DNA of 64,000 nt from Sinohyriopsis cumingii. Lineage: Eukaryota; Mollusca; Bivalvia; Unionida; Unionidae. The notes under the pieces are model-generated. The model was not told the origin of the DNA. It made no database searches and saw only the letters and a program-made list of their open reading frames with translations. This document shows positions 41,301 through 45,183 of the stretch, piece after piece; within the stretch, counting starts at the first letter, position 1, and each line of letters starts with the position of its first letter. The translations under genes were made by a program, and so were the position numbers. The DNA is taken from the NCBI GenBank assembly GCA_028554795.2, contig CM068842.1, positions 29,394,077-29,458,076 on the forward strand, in the 5' to 3' direction.

Positions 41301-41465
41301 AGGTTCCACTGTATATGAAAATTCATATAATCAGCATGCAAGGAATTAAATTTTTCATTCAATGTTTTAAAAAAAATGTTTTATTTTCTTTTACAGCCCC
41401 AGAAGCTTGTTGAAGAACAATTAATGGAGGATGACCTAATACAGATGATGTTCTCCGATGACTAG
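3118..41465 (+). CDS. TXNDC17: TXNDC17 (TRP14), thioredoxin domain-containing protein 17, 3' three exons
   Basis: Cytosolic thioredoxin-fold disulfide reductase; in mammals it is a thioredoxin-reductase substrate that reduces small disulfides and modulates redox signalling. Join 3118-3199, 32374-32455, 41397-41465 gives 77 residues plus stop. Exon 1 reads AEPVVGRNLAHLPEDAVFIH..., exon 2 WKDQKNPFRTDLSLKVKAVP..., exon 3 PQKLVEEQLMEDDLIQMMFS.... These align without gaps worth noting to human TXNDC17 from residue 49 to the C-terminus as I recall it (AEPVV, YWKD, KVTAVPTL, PQKLVE, MLFSED). AVPTL is the cis-proline loop of the thioredoxin fold. All junctions use GT-AG and keep frame (phases 1, 2 and 0). 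The start codon and the WCPDC active site lie upstream of the window. Introns of 29,174 and 8,941 bp are filled with repeats. No frameshift or stop is seen, so the gene looks functional. Confidence 0.93.
3329..3576 (-). mobile_element. tRNA-derived SINE, family A, copy 1
   Basis: Full-length copy read on the - strand: a tRNA-like head with B box, then a conserved body (TGTGAGAAAGC...TTCTTCCTCCACC...TGAAAAATGGCGTTAAACCC) and a (CAA)n tail, seen here as TTGTTGTTG at the left end. It is flanked by a perfect 13-bp target-site duplication, TACACACTGAAGT, at 3316-3328 and 3577-3589, which proves insertion by retrotransposition. Confidence 0.9.
3590..5203. other. Intronic AT-rich sequence, possible old SINE at 4303-4470
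   Basis: Mostly featureless. Around 4303-4470 there is a tRNA-like stretch (GTAGAGTGTTGGGCTGTTGA... followed by AGACCAGGTCGGCTG and TTTGGTGTGTCAGTAGGAAA) that resembles a decayed tRNA-derived SINE head and body. No target-site duplication could be seen. Nothing coding was recognised. Confidence 0.35.
5204..5450 (+). mobile_element. tRNA-derived SINE, family A, copy 2
   Basis: Begins GGGGCCCCGAGTGG and ends in (CAA)n. The A-box region has lost some bases (GAGTGGTCTAAAGTGC); the B box reads GGTTCGAGTCTC. Flanks CTGATGACTTG (5192-5202) and CTGCTGACTTG (5450-5460) match at 10 of 11 positions, consistent with an aged target-site duplication. Confidence 0.88.
5461..7990. other. Intronic AT-rich sequence, nothing recognised
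   Basis: Low-complexity T-rich tracts and short chance reading frames only. No transposon ends, tandem arrays or protein similarity were recognised. Confidence 0.5.
7990..8720. repeat. Degenerate tandem repeat, about 120-160 bp per unit
   Basis: A phrase close to 'ACAGAATTTGACCAAATTTG ... CTGGCATGAAGGGCATTCA ... TACAAATGATG' recurs near 8090, 8240, 8360, 8503 and 8668. Copies are strongly diverged and spacing is irregular. Short frames inside are chance products. Confidence 0.55.
8721..10215. other. Intronic sequence, nothing recognised
   Basis: No coding exon, terminal repeat or array was identified. A short purine/pyrimidine-biased stretch near 9640-9800 has no visible structure. Confidence 0.45.
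10229..10474 (-). mobile_element. tRNA-derived SINE, family A, copy 3
   Basis: Same structure as the copy at 3329, on the - strand. It is flanked by a perfect 13-bp duplication TATATCAAGTGTT at 10216-10228 and 10475-10487. The reading frame across it (MGFNTIFQHTIDYAW...) is a SINE by-product, not a gene. Confidence 0.92.
10649..11971 (+). mobile_element. hAT-superfamily DNA transposon, internally deleted
   Basis: Terminal inverted repeats are CAGGGATCGTCCTGG at 10649-10663 and its reverse complement with one mismatch (CCAGGACCATCCCTG) at 11957-11971. The 5 bases CAAGC flank both ends directly (10644-10648 and 11972-11976). The element keeps only the 3' part of a transposase gene (about 11550-11768), ending 200 bp before the right terminus. 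Subterminal direct repeats GGCAATTTTTTTGGCAACAG (about 10724-10743) and GGCGATTTTTTTGGCGACAG (about 11926-11945) may be transposase-binding sites. hAT is inferred from the dimerisation domain and the CAGGG ends; 8-bp duplications are usual for hAT, so the 5-bp repeat is either an unusual subgroup or coincidence. Confidence 0.85.
11550..11768 (+). pseudogene. hAT transposase C-terminal dimerisation domain relic
   Basis: The open stretch SPVSTVDCERGFSKMNLIKT followed by DIRNKLCISSRENLMRISMY matches the hAT C-terminal dimerisation motif (S.v..v.cERgFS.m..iKt..R..l....l..Lm.i). It ends at a TAA at 11766-11768. The upstream catalytic RNase H-like region is missing or destroyed, and a poly-G tract near 11540-11551 interrupts the continuation. 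The complete context inside terminal inverted repeats argues for a dead transposon gene rather than a domesticated host gene. Confidence 0.85.
11977..12460. other. Intronic sequence, nothing recognised
   Basis: T-rich intronic DNA without recognisable coding or repeat structure. Confidence 0.4.
12460..13810 (-). other. Unassigned region with unusually long minus-strand frames
   Basis: The minus strand has a 176-codon open frame at 13178-13708 and adjoining shorter frames at 12872-13187, which is long for DNA this AT-rich. The translation (CNRVHPFCQHAEQMSTTTHP..., YEFGYHGQSDIVWVHRKLLS...) contains no motif I recognise. It may be the decayed coding region of a mobile element; it has no clear start context, splice pattern or terminal repeats. 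I assign no function. Confidence 0.25.
14112..14370. repeat. 37-bp minisatellite, 7 copies
   Basis: Unit CCAAATTACCCCTAATTTTC plus CATTGCCAAATATCACA; unit starts at 14112, 14149, 14186, 14223, 14260, 14297 and 14334. Copies differ by a few substitutions (CGTA/CACA near the end, GTC/GCC in the middle). Confidence 0.93.
14371..15019. other. Intronic sequence, nothing recognised
   Basis: No coding or repeat structure was recognised. Confidence 0.4.
15020..15750 (+). repeat. Dispersed repeat, about 0.75 kb, copy 1
   Basis: Shares a collinear series of blocks with the reverse complement of about 53190-54040. Examples are AATTCCCTTTATTT, ACAGCTTGGCCT...GTGCACCTTTCAAAA, GTCTAATCTGGCAA / GTCTAGTCTGGCAA, CAGCCACATTA...TAGAGGYATG, and CATAATAACTG. 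Identity is moderate with small indels. No reading frame or terminal repeats are visible. It is a dispersed, non-coding repeat of unknown class. Confidence 0.7.
15751..16329. other. Intronic sequence, nothing recognised
   Basis: No coding or repeat structure was recognised. Confidence 0.4.
16330..17300 (+). repeat. Dispersed/locally amplified 'TTTGATAATGAGTRAYATC' repeat cluster
   Basis: Recurring blocks include ATCAAGATAKCAGATGAGTT, TGATAATGAGTGATATC, TTAATGAGGTGATCTTGCAT and TGATTGGCTRAGTTTGTGAA. They occur at about 16380-16560, 16640-16770, 16799-17102 (tandem) and 17170-17290, and again at 19300-19800 and 32060-32160. Copies are diverged. No protein-coding capacity. Confidence 0.65.
16799..17102 (+). 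repeat. 76-bp tandem repeat, 4 copies
   Basis: Units start at 16799, 16875, 16951 and 17027, each beginning GTATCATCAAGATAGCAGAT and ending near CTTACATCTGACT. They are nearly identical, so this is a recent amplification within the older dispersed repeat. Confidence 0.95.
17301..17947. other. Intronic sequence, nothing recognised
   Basis: Contains a TTG run at 17481-17500 and otherwise unstructured AT-rich DNA. Confidence 0.4.
17961..18297 (+). mobile_element. tRNA-derived SINE, family B, copy 1
   Basis: The head has an A box (TGGCCTAGTGGT, 17973-17984) and B box (GGGTTTGATCC, 18016-18026) at class I tRNA spacing. A body (GTCATACCAAAGACTTACAA ... GGACTGGTTGGCCTGGTGTC ... GCTACGTTAAAAATCTAAAT) and a (CA)n tail follow. 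Near-perfect flanks ACATTACTTCGTC (17948-17960) and ACATTACTTCATC (18298-18310) are the target-site duplication (12 of 13). Confidence 0.92.
18311..19290. other. Intronic sequence, nothing recognised
   Basis: No array, transposon end or coding similarity was recognised. Confidence 0.4.
19290..19830 (+). repeat. Diverged copies of the 16.3-17.3 kb dispersed repeat
   Basis: Blocks TCAATAATGAGTAACATCAG, GCATATTAATGAGTTGATCC and TGCATCTGATTGGCTG (19410-19470), and a weaker unit at about 19600-19800, correspond to the cluster at 16330-17300. Confidence 0.6.
19831..20190. other. Intronic sequence, nothing recognised
   Basis: Unstructured AT-rich sequence. Confidence 0.4.
20195..21235. repeat. 46-bp minisatellite, about 22 copies
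   Basis: Unit ATCATTGTTCTCTTTCTATC + ATTTGTGTTTAATATAATAG + TTGGAC. Near 20240-20530 two variants alternate (CTTCC...AGAACAGTTGATC and CTTTC...ATAATAATTGGAC), forming a 92-bp higher-order dimer present three times. Later copies are more varied. Confidence 0.93.
21648..21825 (+). mobile_element. tRNA-derived SINE, family A, copy 4, 5'-truncated
   Basis: Starts inside the tRNA-like head (TCTCACCTCTGCCCTTGTGG...) and continues through the body to GGCATTAAGCCCACACCAAC. More diverged than other copies, so probably older. No target-site duplication seen. Confidence 0.8.
21826..23255. other. Intronic sequence, weak repeat similarity only
   Basis: Around 22620-22790 there is weak similarity to the 16.3-17.3 kb repeat (GAGCTAAGTTACTCTGGAGA..., CTTCCAATTGGCTGACC). 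A 132-codon frame at 22924-23322 runs into the (GT)n tail of the next SINE and has no recognisable domain; it is not called as a gene. Confidence 0.4.
23269..23617 (-). mobile_element. tRNA-derived SINE, family B, copy 2
   Basis: Minus-strand copy of the element at 17961, with the same head, GTCATACCAAAGACTTACAA block, GGTGTCAGGATAATGTGACT block and (CA)n tail (GT run at the left). Flanked by a perfect 13-bp duplication GCTTCCAAGTGTG at 23256-23268 and 23618-23630. Confidence 0.93.
23631..25300. other. Intronic sequence, nothing recognised
   Basis: No coding exon or repeat array was recognised. Confidence 0.4.
25304..25588. mobile_element. Probable hAT-type MITE
   Basis: The ends carry inverted GGCTGGATTA (left, from about 25306) and TTAATCCAGCACTG (right, ending about 25588), with GGCTCAGTAAGGACATGCTT on the left and GTGCTTAGGGCCCTGG on the right. 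This matches the appearance of non-autonomous hAT elements whose ends read CAGNGCTGGATTA. No clear 8-bp duplication is visible and the left terminus is decayed. Confidence 0.5.
25805..28612. repeat. 65-bp satellite array, about 43 copies
   Basis: Unit about ATGATGAATGCTATCAGCCA + GTTATGTGTCCCAGGCTGGC + AAGAGAGTCAGAAAACAGTG + TTCAA, period 65 bp. Two units near 26101-26219 are shortened to 59 bp. Marker variants (GCTAG at 27363, 27883 and 28338; ACTGC at 27421, 27941 and 28396) recur at 520 and 455 bp, that is 8 and 7 units, showing multi-unit duplication. Because 65 is not a multiple of 3, many overlapping 63-codon frames span three units. These are a geometric by-product and not genes. Confidence 0.97.
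28613..28866. other. Intronic flank of the satellite, nothing recognised
   Basis: Contains a C run (28711-28719) and no other structure. Confidence 0.4.
28867..28990. repeat. Dispersed 'AAGCGCTTTACAA' repeat with AAT microsatellite
   Basis: An (AAT)n tract (28869-28892) is followed by ACTTTGTATAACGCCTAATC and CTAAGCGCTTTACAACATTA. This kind of block is commonly repeated in invertebrate and fish genomes as a transposon-derived segment. Single copy in this window, so the call rests on recognition. Confidence 0.4.
28991..29853. other. Intronic sequence, possible decayed minus-strand coding relic
   Basis: Complexity is higher than in neighbouring intron and there is a 69-codon minus-strand frame at 29282-29491, but no motif I can name. 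Sequence of the same character continues after the SINE at 29854-30275, suggesting one old element interrupted by it. No function assigned. Confidence 0.25.
29854..30275 (-). mobile_element. tRNA-derived SINE, family A, copy 5, interrupted
   Basis: Minus-strand copy running from the TTG tail (29854) through the body to about 29985. It then resumes at about 30125 (GAAGCTACCACAGCAAACTT...) to the head remnant GGGCCCTCC near 30270. The intervening ~140 bp (rich in TTCATGAA/CATTCATAAA-like inverted motifs) is foreign. Strongly diverged, hence an old copy. Confidence 0.75.
30276..32373. other. Intronic sequence preceding the TXNDC17 penultimate exon
   Basis: No array or transposon terminus was recognised. 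At 32060-32160 it holds one copy of the dispersed repeat seen at 16.3-17.3 kb (ATCATCAAGATCCTAGATGA..., GATTATGAGTGACATC). The last bases (TTTATATTGCAG) are the acceptor of the next exon. Confidence 0.4.
32374..32455 (+). CDS. TXNDC17: TXNDC17 penultimate exon (82 nt)
   Basis: The acceptor is TTGCAG and the donor is GGAAAG|GTTGGT, which is weaker than consensus. It completes a Phe codon with the previous exon, then encodes WKDQKNPFRTDLSLKVKAVP and TLMCVGK. It contains the WKD and cis-Pro AVPTL signatures of the family, ends in phase 0, and has the same length as the preceding exon. Confidence 0.93.
32644..32770. repeat. Hairpin plus 16-bp 'GTCCATTGGTCCRTCT' repeats
   Basis: An inverted repeat CTGCCTTTTCAAAAAGGCAG (32644-32663) could form a 9-bp stem. 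It is followed by 3-5 imperfect copies of a 16-bp unit (CCATTGGTCCGTCTGT, CAATTGGTCCATCTGT). Open frames on both strands are chance products of the repeat. Confidence 0.65.
32862..33104 (+). mobile_element. tRNA-derived SINE, family A, copy 6
   Basis: Full-length copy from GGGGAGGGTGGCCAAGTGGT to (CAA)n. Flanks ACATACCACTGGGG (32852-32865) and ACATACTACTGGGG (33105-33118) match at 13 of 14 positions; the target duplication overlaps the G-rich start of the element. It inserted into the approximately 150-bp repeat array described next. Confidence 0.92.
33119..33515. repeat. About 140-160-bp tandem repeat, 3 diverged copies
   Basis: GAGGTCAAAGTCACAGCTTA ... CTGTAATTTCAGAGTCATTT GAGATTAATGGACAAAAC recurs at 33128, 33291 and 33428. 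Sequence to the left of the SINE (32765-32850, GATTATGTAATGAAACTTCG...) looks like part of a further unit. Confidence 0.75.
33516..33754. other. Intronic spacer, nothing recognised
   Basis: AT-rich spacer between two arrays. Confidence 0.4.
33755..34455. repeat. 31-34-bp minisatellite, about 21 copies
   Basis: Unit about TACTCAAGAGACTGGACTCT + RTTGTCCAAAA, with variable A-run length so that the period drifts between 31 and 34 bp. Frames such as YSRDWTLLSK repeats arise from the array and shift phase with each indel; no gene is called. Confidence 0.93.
34456..34790. other. Intronic spacer, nothing recognised
   Basis: No recognisable structure. Confidence 0.4.
34800..36090. repeat. About 143-bp tandem repeat, 8-9 diverged copies
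   Basis: Landmark CACCAAAAGACWTCTTATGA falls at 35086, 35231, 35376, 35517, 35660, 35801 and about 35987, giving periods of 145, 145, 141, 143, 141 and one longer. Each unit also carries CCAATATGGCCACCACAGCA, CATCTTGAAAATCTTGTTAT and ACTCCTCCAGAATAGATG. Divergence indicates an old array. Confidence 0.88.
36091..36885. other. Intronic sequence, nothing recognised
   Basis: No coding exon or repeat was identified; the 84-codon frame at 36510-36764 has no recognisable motif. Confidence 0.4.
36890..37481. mobile_element. Non-autonomous piggyBac-type element (592 bp)
   Basis: Flanked on both sides by TTAA (36886-36889 and 37482-37485), the invariant target site of piggyBac elements. The ends are inverted repeats CACATTAACCCCTGG and CACACTAACCCCTGG (14 of 15 identical, the second on the - strand). 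No transposase motif is seen inside; frames of 63 and 85 codons there are unrecognised. Classification follows from TTAA plus inverted ends. Confidence 0.75.
37482..37945. other. Intronic spacer between two transposons
   Basis: Nothing recognised apart from T-rich tracts. Confidence 0.4.
37948..41311 (-). mobile_element. Tigger (pogo superfamily) DNA transposon, nearly intact
   Basis: A 3,364-bp element with a TA target duplication (37946-37947 and 41312-41313). The ends are inverted: CAGTGGAACCCCGCTATAAC on the left, CAGTGGAACCTCGCTATAAC read inward from the right. CGCGTTA/TAACGCG motifs are repeated in both subterminal regions (37960-38030, 41255-41300) and are plausible transposase-binding sites. 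On the right, AATTTC(G/A)GGA(A/G)CCATGC is duplicated (about 41093 and 41232), as is CACACTATTTCTCGTACGTT (about 40869 and 41032). The transposase gene lies on the - strand. The element sits antisense in the last TXNDC17 intron, its right end 85 bp from the final exon. Confidence 0.96.
38685..40345 (-). pseudogene. Tigger/pogo transposase with one frameshift
   Basis: Cut-and-paste transposase. The first segment (start codon 40343-40345) encodes an N-terminal helix-turn-helix (FSAKEKLYALDQLKKGKQQT, then LARDLGISESTLRGWK). A one-base indel at about 40070-40090 moves the frame, and the remaining 462 codons (38685-40073) continue. The CENP-B-type HTH follows (LYQWFVQARSEG, ISGPILKAQAEKF, ASNGWLDRFKKRH), then the DDE catalytic domain. 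Counting from the second segment's first Met, the acidic triad is D96 (YNCDETGL), D212 (LLLDNCPAHP) and D247 (SEIQPLDQGI); 34 residues lie between the last two, as in pogo elements. The C-terminus is acidic (SDDNDNDDDGTPTPPPK) and ends TSLDIFFKK. Apart from the single frameshift no stop is seen, so the copy is young. About 555 residues combined fits the family. Confidence 0.95.
41397..41465 (+). CDS. TXNDC17: TXNDC17 last coding exon (69 nt with stop)
   Basis: The acceptor is TTCTTTTACAG at 41396. It encodes PQKLVEEQLMEDDLIQMMFS then DD and TAG (41463-41465), matching the family C-terminus PQKLVE...MLFSED. The 3' UTR follows; I see no AATAAA in the next 2 kb (AATATA at about 41616 is a weak candidate). 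Confidence 0.94.
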   Translation, partial: PQKLVEEQLMEDDLIQMMFSDD

Positions 41466-41971
41466 TCAATGTTATATGTGGATATTTTCAATGAAATATG
41501 TCTCATCTTCATTGTACTTAAAAAAATTCTTGGTGCTGAACTACATTTTTCATTGAATTTTTAGTTATTCTTTCATTACTAAGATATTCAGACACAGGGA
41601 TAGTTACGAAATTTAAATATAAACGGATGAATTAGCTTTTTTAGTCATATGAAAAAAAGCTCCCGTTCAAGAATATTTATATTTCCTTGTTAGATATGGT
41701 TCCCTTAAATTACAGTAACTTTATTCTGTTGATTCATATGGAGCTAGCATCGGCTGTACTTTTTGGGTATGAAATTAATAATCACATGTTGACTAGTACA
41801 TTTCATGGAGATGAGAAATCTTGAAGACAACAACTGATCACAGTTCTGTCTAAATGACATGTCTGTCAAAAACTAAAAGAGGAATCTGTACATATGGACT
41901 GTTGCTGTTGAACTGTACCATATTGGGATGAACTGCATACTTCATAAAACAGTTCTGACTTAAGTGAGCTG
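41466..41971 (+). other. TXNDC17: Probable TXNDC17 3' UTR and downstream flank
   Basis: AT-rich and free of recognised repeats until the minisatellite cluster. The polyadenylation site cannot be fixed from sequence. Confidence 0.5.
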
Positions 41972-42280
41972 TAATGTATGCAGGTTGTCCCTGTAATTTA
42001 TGCAAGTTATTCCTATAATGTATGCAGGTTATTCCTGTAATGTATGCAAGTTGTCCCTGTAAAGTATGCAAGTTGCCCCTGTAATGTATGCAAGTTGACT
42101 CTGTAATGTATGCAGGTTGTCCCTGTAATTTTTGCAAGTTATTCCTATAATGTATGTAAGTTATTCCTGTAATGTATGCAAGTTGTCCCAGTAATGTATG
42201 CAAGTTGTCCCAGTAATGTATGCTAGTTGTCCCTGTAAAGTATGCAAGTTGCCCCTGTAATGCATGCAAGTTGTGCTTGT
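41972..42280. repeat. 22-bp minisatellite, about 14 copies
   Basis: Unit AATGTATGCAAGTTGTCCCT + GT. Variants include TTATTCCTAT and AAAGTATGC. The minus-strand frame of 145 codons across it (YITGITCIHYRNNLHKLQ...) is repeat-derived. Confidence 0.93.
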
Positions 42281-42337
42281 GAATCATGATGCATTGTATT
42301 TTCTTTAAGCAAGATTTTGATTTAGACCATGATGAAC

Positions 42338-42450
42338 ATGCACTTTGACACTGTACAAATGCACTTTGACACTGTACAAATGCACTTTGACACTATTCAA
42401 ATGCACATTGACACTGTACAAATGCACTTTGACACTGTACAGATGCACTT
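42338..42450. repeat. 21-bp minisatellite, 5-6 copies
   Basis: Unit ATGCACTTTGACACTGTACA + A. 21 is a multiple of 3, so it gives an open MHFDTVQ repeat frame, but there is no evidence of expression. Confidence 0.93.
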
Positions 42451-42519
42451 ACATGCAAACATTAAGAAAGCTGTTTTACCCCAGCATATATTAATGCAAG
42501 AGTCAATAAGAGCATATTA

Positions 42520-43465
42520 GAAGAGAATGATGCAATCAACATGGTCATCACCAGCTTATTAGAAGAAATGCTACAGTCAAATACCAGTAGATTAGAGGGG
42601 AATGCTACAGTCAGTACTAATATATTAGAGGGGAATGCTACAGTCAATACCAGTATATTAGAGGGGAATGCTACAGTCAATACCAGTATATTAGAAGGAA
42701 TGGTACAGTCAATACCAGTATATTAGAGGGGAATGTAAAAGTCAATACCAGTATGTTAGAAGGAATGCTACAGTCAGTACCAGTAGAATAGAGTGGTTGC
42801 TACAGTCAAGACCAGTATATTAGAGGGGTTGCTACAGTCAAGACCAGTATATTAGAGGGGTTGCTACAGTCAGTACCAGTATGTTAGAAGGAATGCTACA
42901 GTCAATACCAGTATATTAGAGGGAATGCTACAGTCAGTACCAGTAGAATAGAGTGGTTGCTACAGTCAAGACCAGTATATTAGAGGGGTTGCTACAGTCA
43001 AGACCAGTATGTTAGAAGGAATGCTACAGTCAGTACCAGTATAGTAGAGGGGAATCATGAAGTAAGTGCCAGTAGATTAGAAGGGATGCTACAGTCAATA
43101 CCAGTAAATTAACGGTGAATGTTGCATTCAATACCAGTAGATTAGAGGGGAATGCTACAGTCAGTACCATTATATTAGAATAAATGCTACAGTCAATACC
43201 AGTATATTAGAGGGATAGCTACAGTCAAGAGCAGTATATTAGAGGGGAATGCTACAGTCAATGCAAGTATATTAAAGGGGAATGCTGCAGTCAATACCAG
43301 TAGATTAGAGGGGGAATGCTACAGTCAAATACCAGTATATTAGAAGGAATGCTACAGTCAATACTAGTATATTAGAGGGGATGCATCAGTCAATACTAGT
43401 ATATTAGAGGGGAATGCTGCAGTCAATACCAGTAGAATAGAAGGGATTCCACAGTCAATACCAGT
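42520..43465. repeat. 33-bp minisatellite, about 28 copies
   Basis: Unit TATTAGAGGGGAATGCTACA + GTCAATACCAGTA. Copies vary (GGTTGC, AGGAATGC, CAAGACC). A period divisible by 3 leaves repeat frames open on both strands; no start context, splice sites or domain support a gene. Confidence 0.93.
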
Positions 43466-43600
43466 ACTGTATTTTCCAGCCTATAAGTTGATACTTTTGA
43501 CTTGAAAGTGAGGTCTTTGTCTTATTCTTCAAATCGACTTATATATGGATTATGTCATATCAGTTGCATCGACTTATATATGGATTACGGTACCTGGTAT
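43466..43600. repeat. Possible pogo-like terminus with 20-bp direct repeats
   Basis: The stretch CAGTACTGTATTTTCCAGCC...TATAAGTTGA resembles transposon ends of the 'cagta...tataagtcga' type, and ATCGACTTATATATGGATTA occurs twice (43533-43552 and 43569-43588). It could be the left end of the element whose transposase relic lies at 44684, but no matching right end was found. Confidence 0.35.
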
Positions 43601-44683
43601 GCTATAAAAATTTCGCTATAACTGGCATAATTGAAAACAGGTCACATAGATGTACCAATTCTTGTTCAATTACTATATCAATAATTTGTTATAAACTAAT
43701 ATGTAATTTTGTCATTAGTTTGCATTCTGCATGTATTTTCTTAGTTCTCCAACATGAAATAAAAGAAAACAATTACTAGTTAAAAAAATCACCGGGCCGC
43801 ATAGCACACTTATGCTCTGTACTCTATAGTGTACTGTACTAATTCAGAGCATATTTTTGTTCCTAAAAAAGATAAGAAATGTTTTTGTTTTATTCATCCT
43901 TTTTAACCATACCTCATTCTTCCTGATCATGTTTTAGCAACTGGCCCATTGTTATTTGATTTTCCAGTATACTGTTGGACACATGTGAGCAATTACTGGT
44001 ATAGCTTTTTCATTGATATAATTGATCCTAAGAATGGATGTAATCCATATTGACTGGAGCGTTCTCTGATTATTTATAAAATACCATAGATTATGCTTTC
44101 TACTGAACCCCTAAATCATATGTTTATAATTGTATTTGACAATGTTTCTCAAATAAATATGGTTTAAACTAAACTAAAATCAGATATATAGATGAACTAC
44201 TCGTAGATCATCAATGATTCATTTTTAGTTTTGCTTTTAAGTTTAAAGCAAATTGTAATGTCAACACATCACCTATATTCATTCTTAACCAGCTGTCGTT
44301 TCGGTGTCTCTCTTTGATTATACCAGTAATTGATAAATTGGTCTTTGGTTTCCAACAACAATCAAAGCCAGTTGCTGCAATTGTTTAAACGCTGATATTG
44401 GCCTTGGCTACCGATGCTAGTTACCGTATTGCCGGTACCCCATTGTTCTCTATCATTAATCTGCATCAGTTGCACTACCCATTTTTAATATCAAGCGGAT
44501 TAAGAACCACAGGAAATGATGCCCACTCACTTCTCTGGATGCAAATAATGAATTTAGCTGTGGGCATTGTTTTCATTGCTATTGTACTGGCACATTTTAA
44601 TGAATTAGGTATATTTTGTCAATCTTTTCAGTCCTAATCATTCATATAAATATACCCGTACAAATGATACAACTTACCTCACA
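43601..44683. other. Intergenic AT-rich sequence, nothing recognised
   Basis: Unstructured; an AATAAA at 43757-43762 and another near 44153 have no gene clearly attached. Confidence 0.4.
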
Positions 44684-45183
44684 ATGCCTCCCGTCAAATC
44701 ATGCAAGTGTTACACAGTGGCATTTAAGCTGGAAGTTGTAAAGTTTGCAAAAGAGAAGGGTCAGAATATTTCTGCTCACAGGAAATATGATCTAAGTGAA
44801 AGATGTGTCTGGGATTGGTGTAAAGCTAAGGTTGCATTATGTGCTACAAAAAAATACAAAGAAAGCAAATCATGGCTGCCAAGCAAGATGGATTAATATT
44901 GAGGATAAATTAGAAGAATATGTCTTGAACAAAATGCCATCTTTCATGGAGTGAAATCTGTTGAACTCTGACTCAAGGCAGAGGAAATCGCAACTGAATT
45001 AGGAATTGAAAGTTTCAGTGGAAGTACGTCATGGTGTTTTAGGTTAATGTAAAGAACGGGCCTTAATATAAGACAACATACTACTATGGCACAGAAACTA
45101 CCAATAGACTTTCTGGATAAATTGAACAATTTCTGTGAGTATGTCCAAGACAAGATTAAGACTGACAATTTGGAAATGACTAA
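44684..45183 (+). pseudogene. Pogo-family transposase N-terminal relic
   Basis: Opens MPPVKSCKCYTVAFKLEVVK then FAKEKGQNISAHRKYDLSER and CVWDWCKAK, a pogo/POGK-type N-terminal DNA-binding domain. It continues with frameshifts and stops as INIEDKLEEYVLNK, LKAEEIATELGIESFSGSTS, WCFRL, TGLNIRQHTTMAQKLPIDFL and DKLNNFCEYV, the CENP-B-type second HTH region of the same family. No DDE catalytic region follows, so the copy is truncated. It differs clearly from the Tigger at 37948-41311, which lacks the KLEVVKFAKE signature. Confidence 0.85.

Larger units (their letters stand above)
32456..41396 (+). other. TXNDC17: TXNDC17 last intron of 8.9 kb
   Basis: Runs from GTTGGT at 32456 to TTTTACAG at 41396. 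It contains one SINE, three tandem arrays, a piggyBac-type MITE and a Tigger transposon, listed separately. Confidence 0.88.

Noticed and set aside
41850-42726. Open frames of 61-145 codons across the 22-, 21- and 33-bp arrays
   Set aside because: They follow the repeat period exactly, occur on both strands and stop when the arrays stop.
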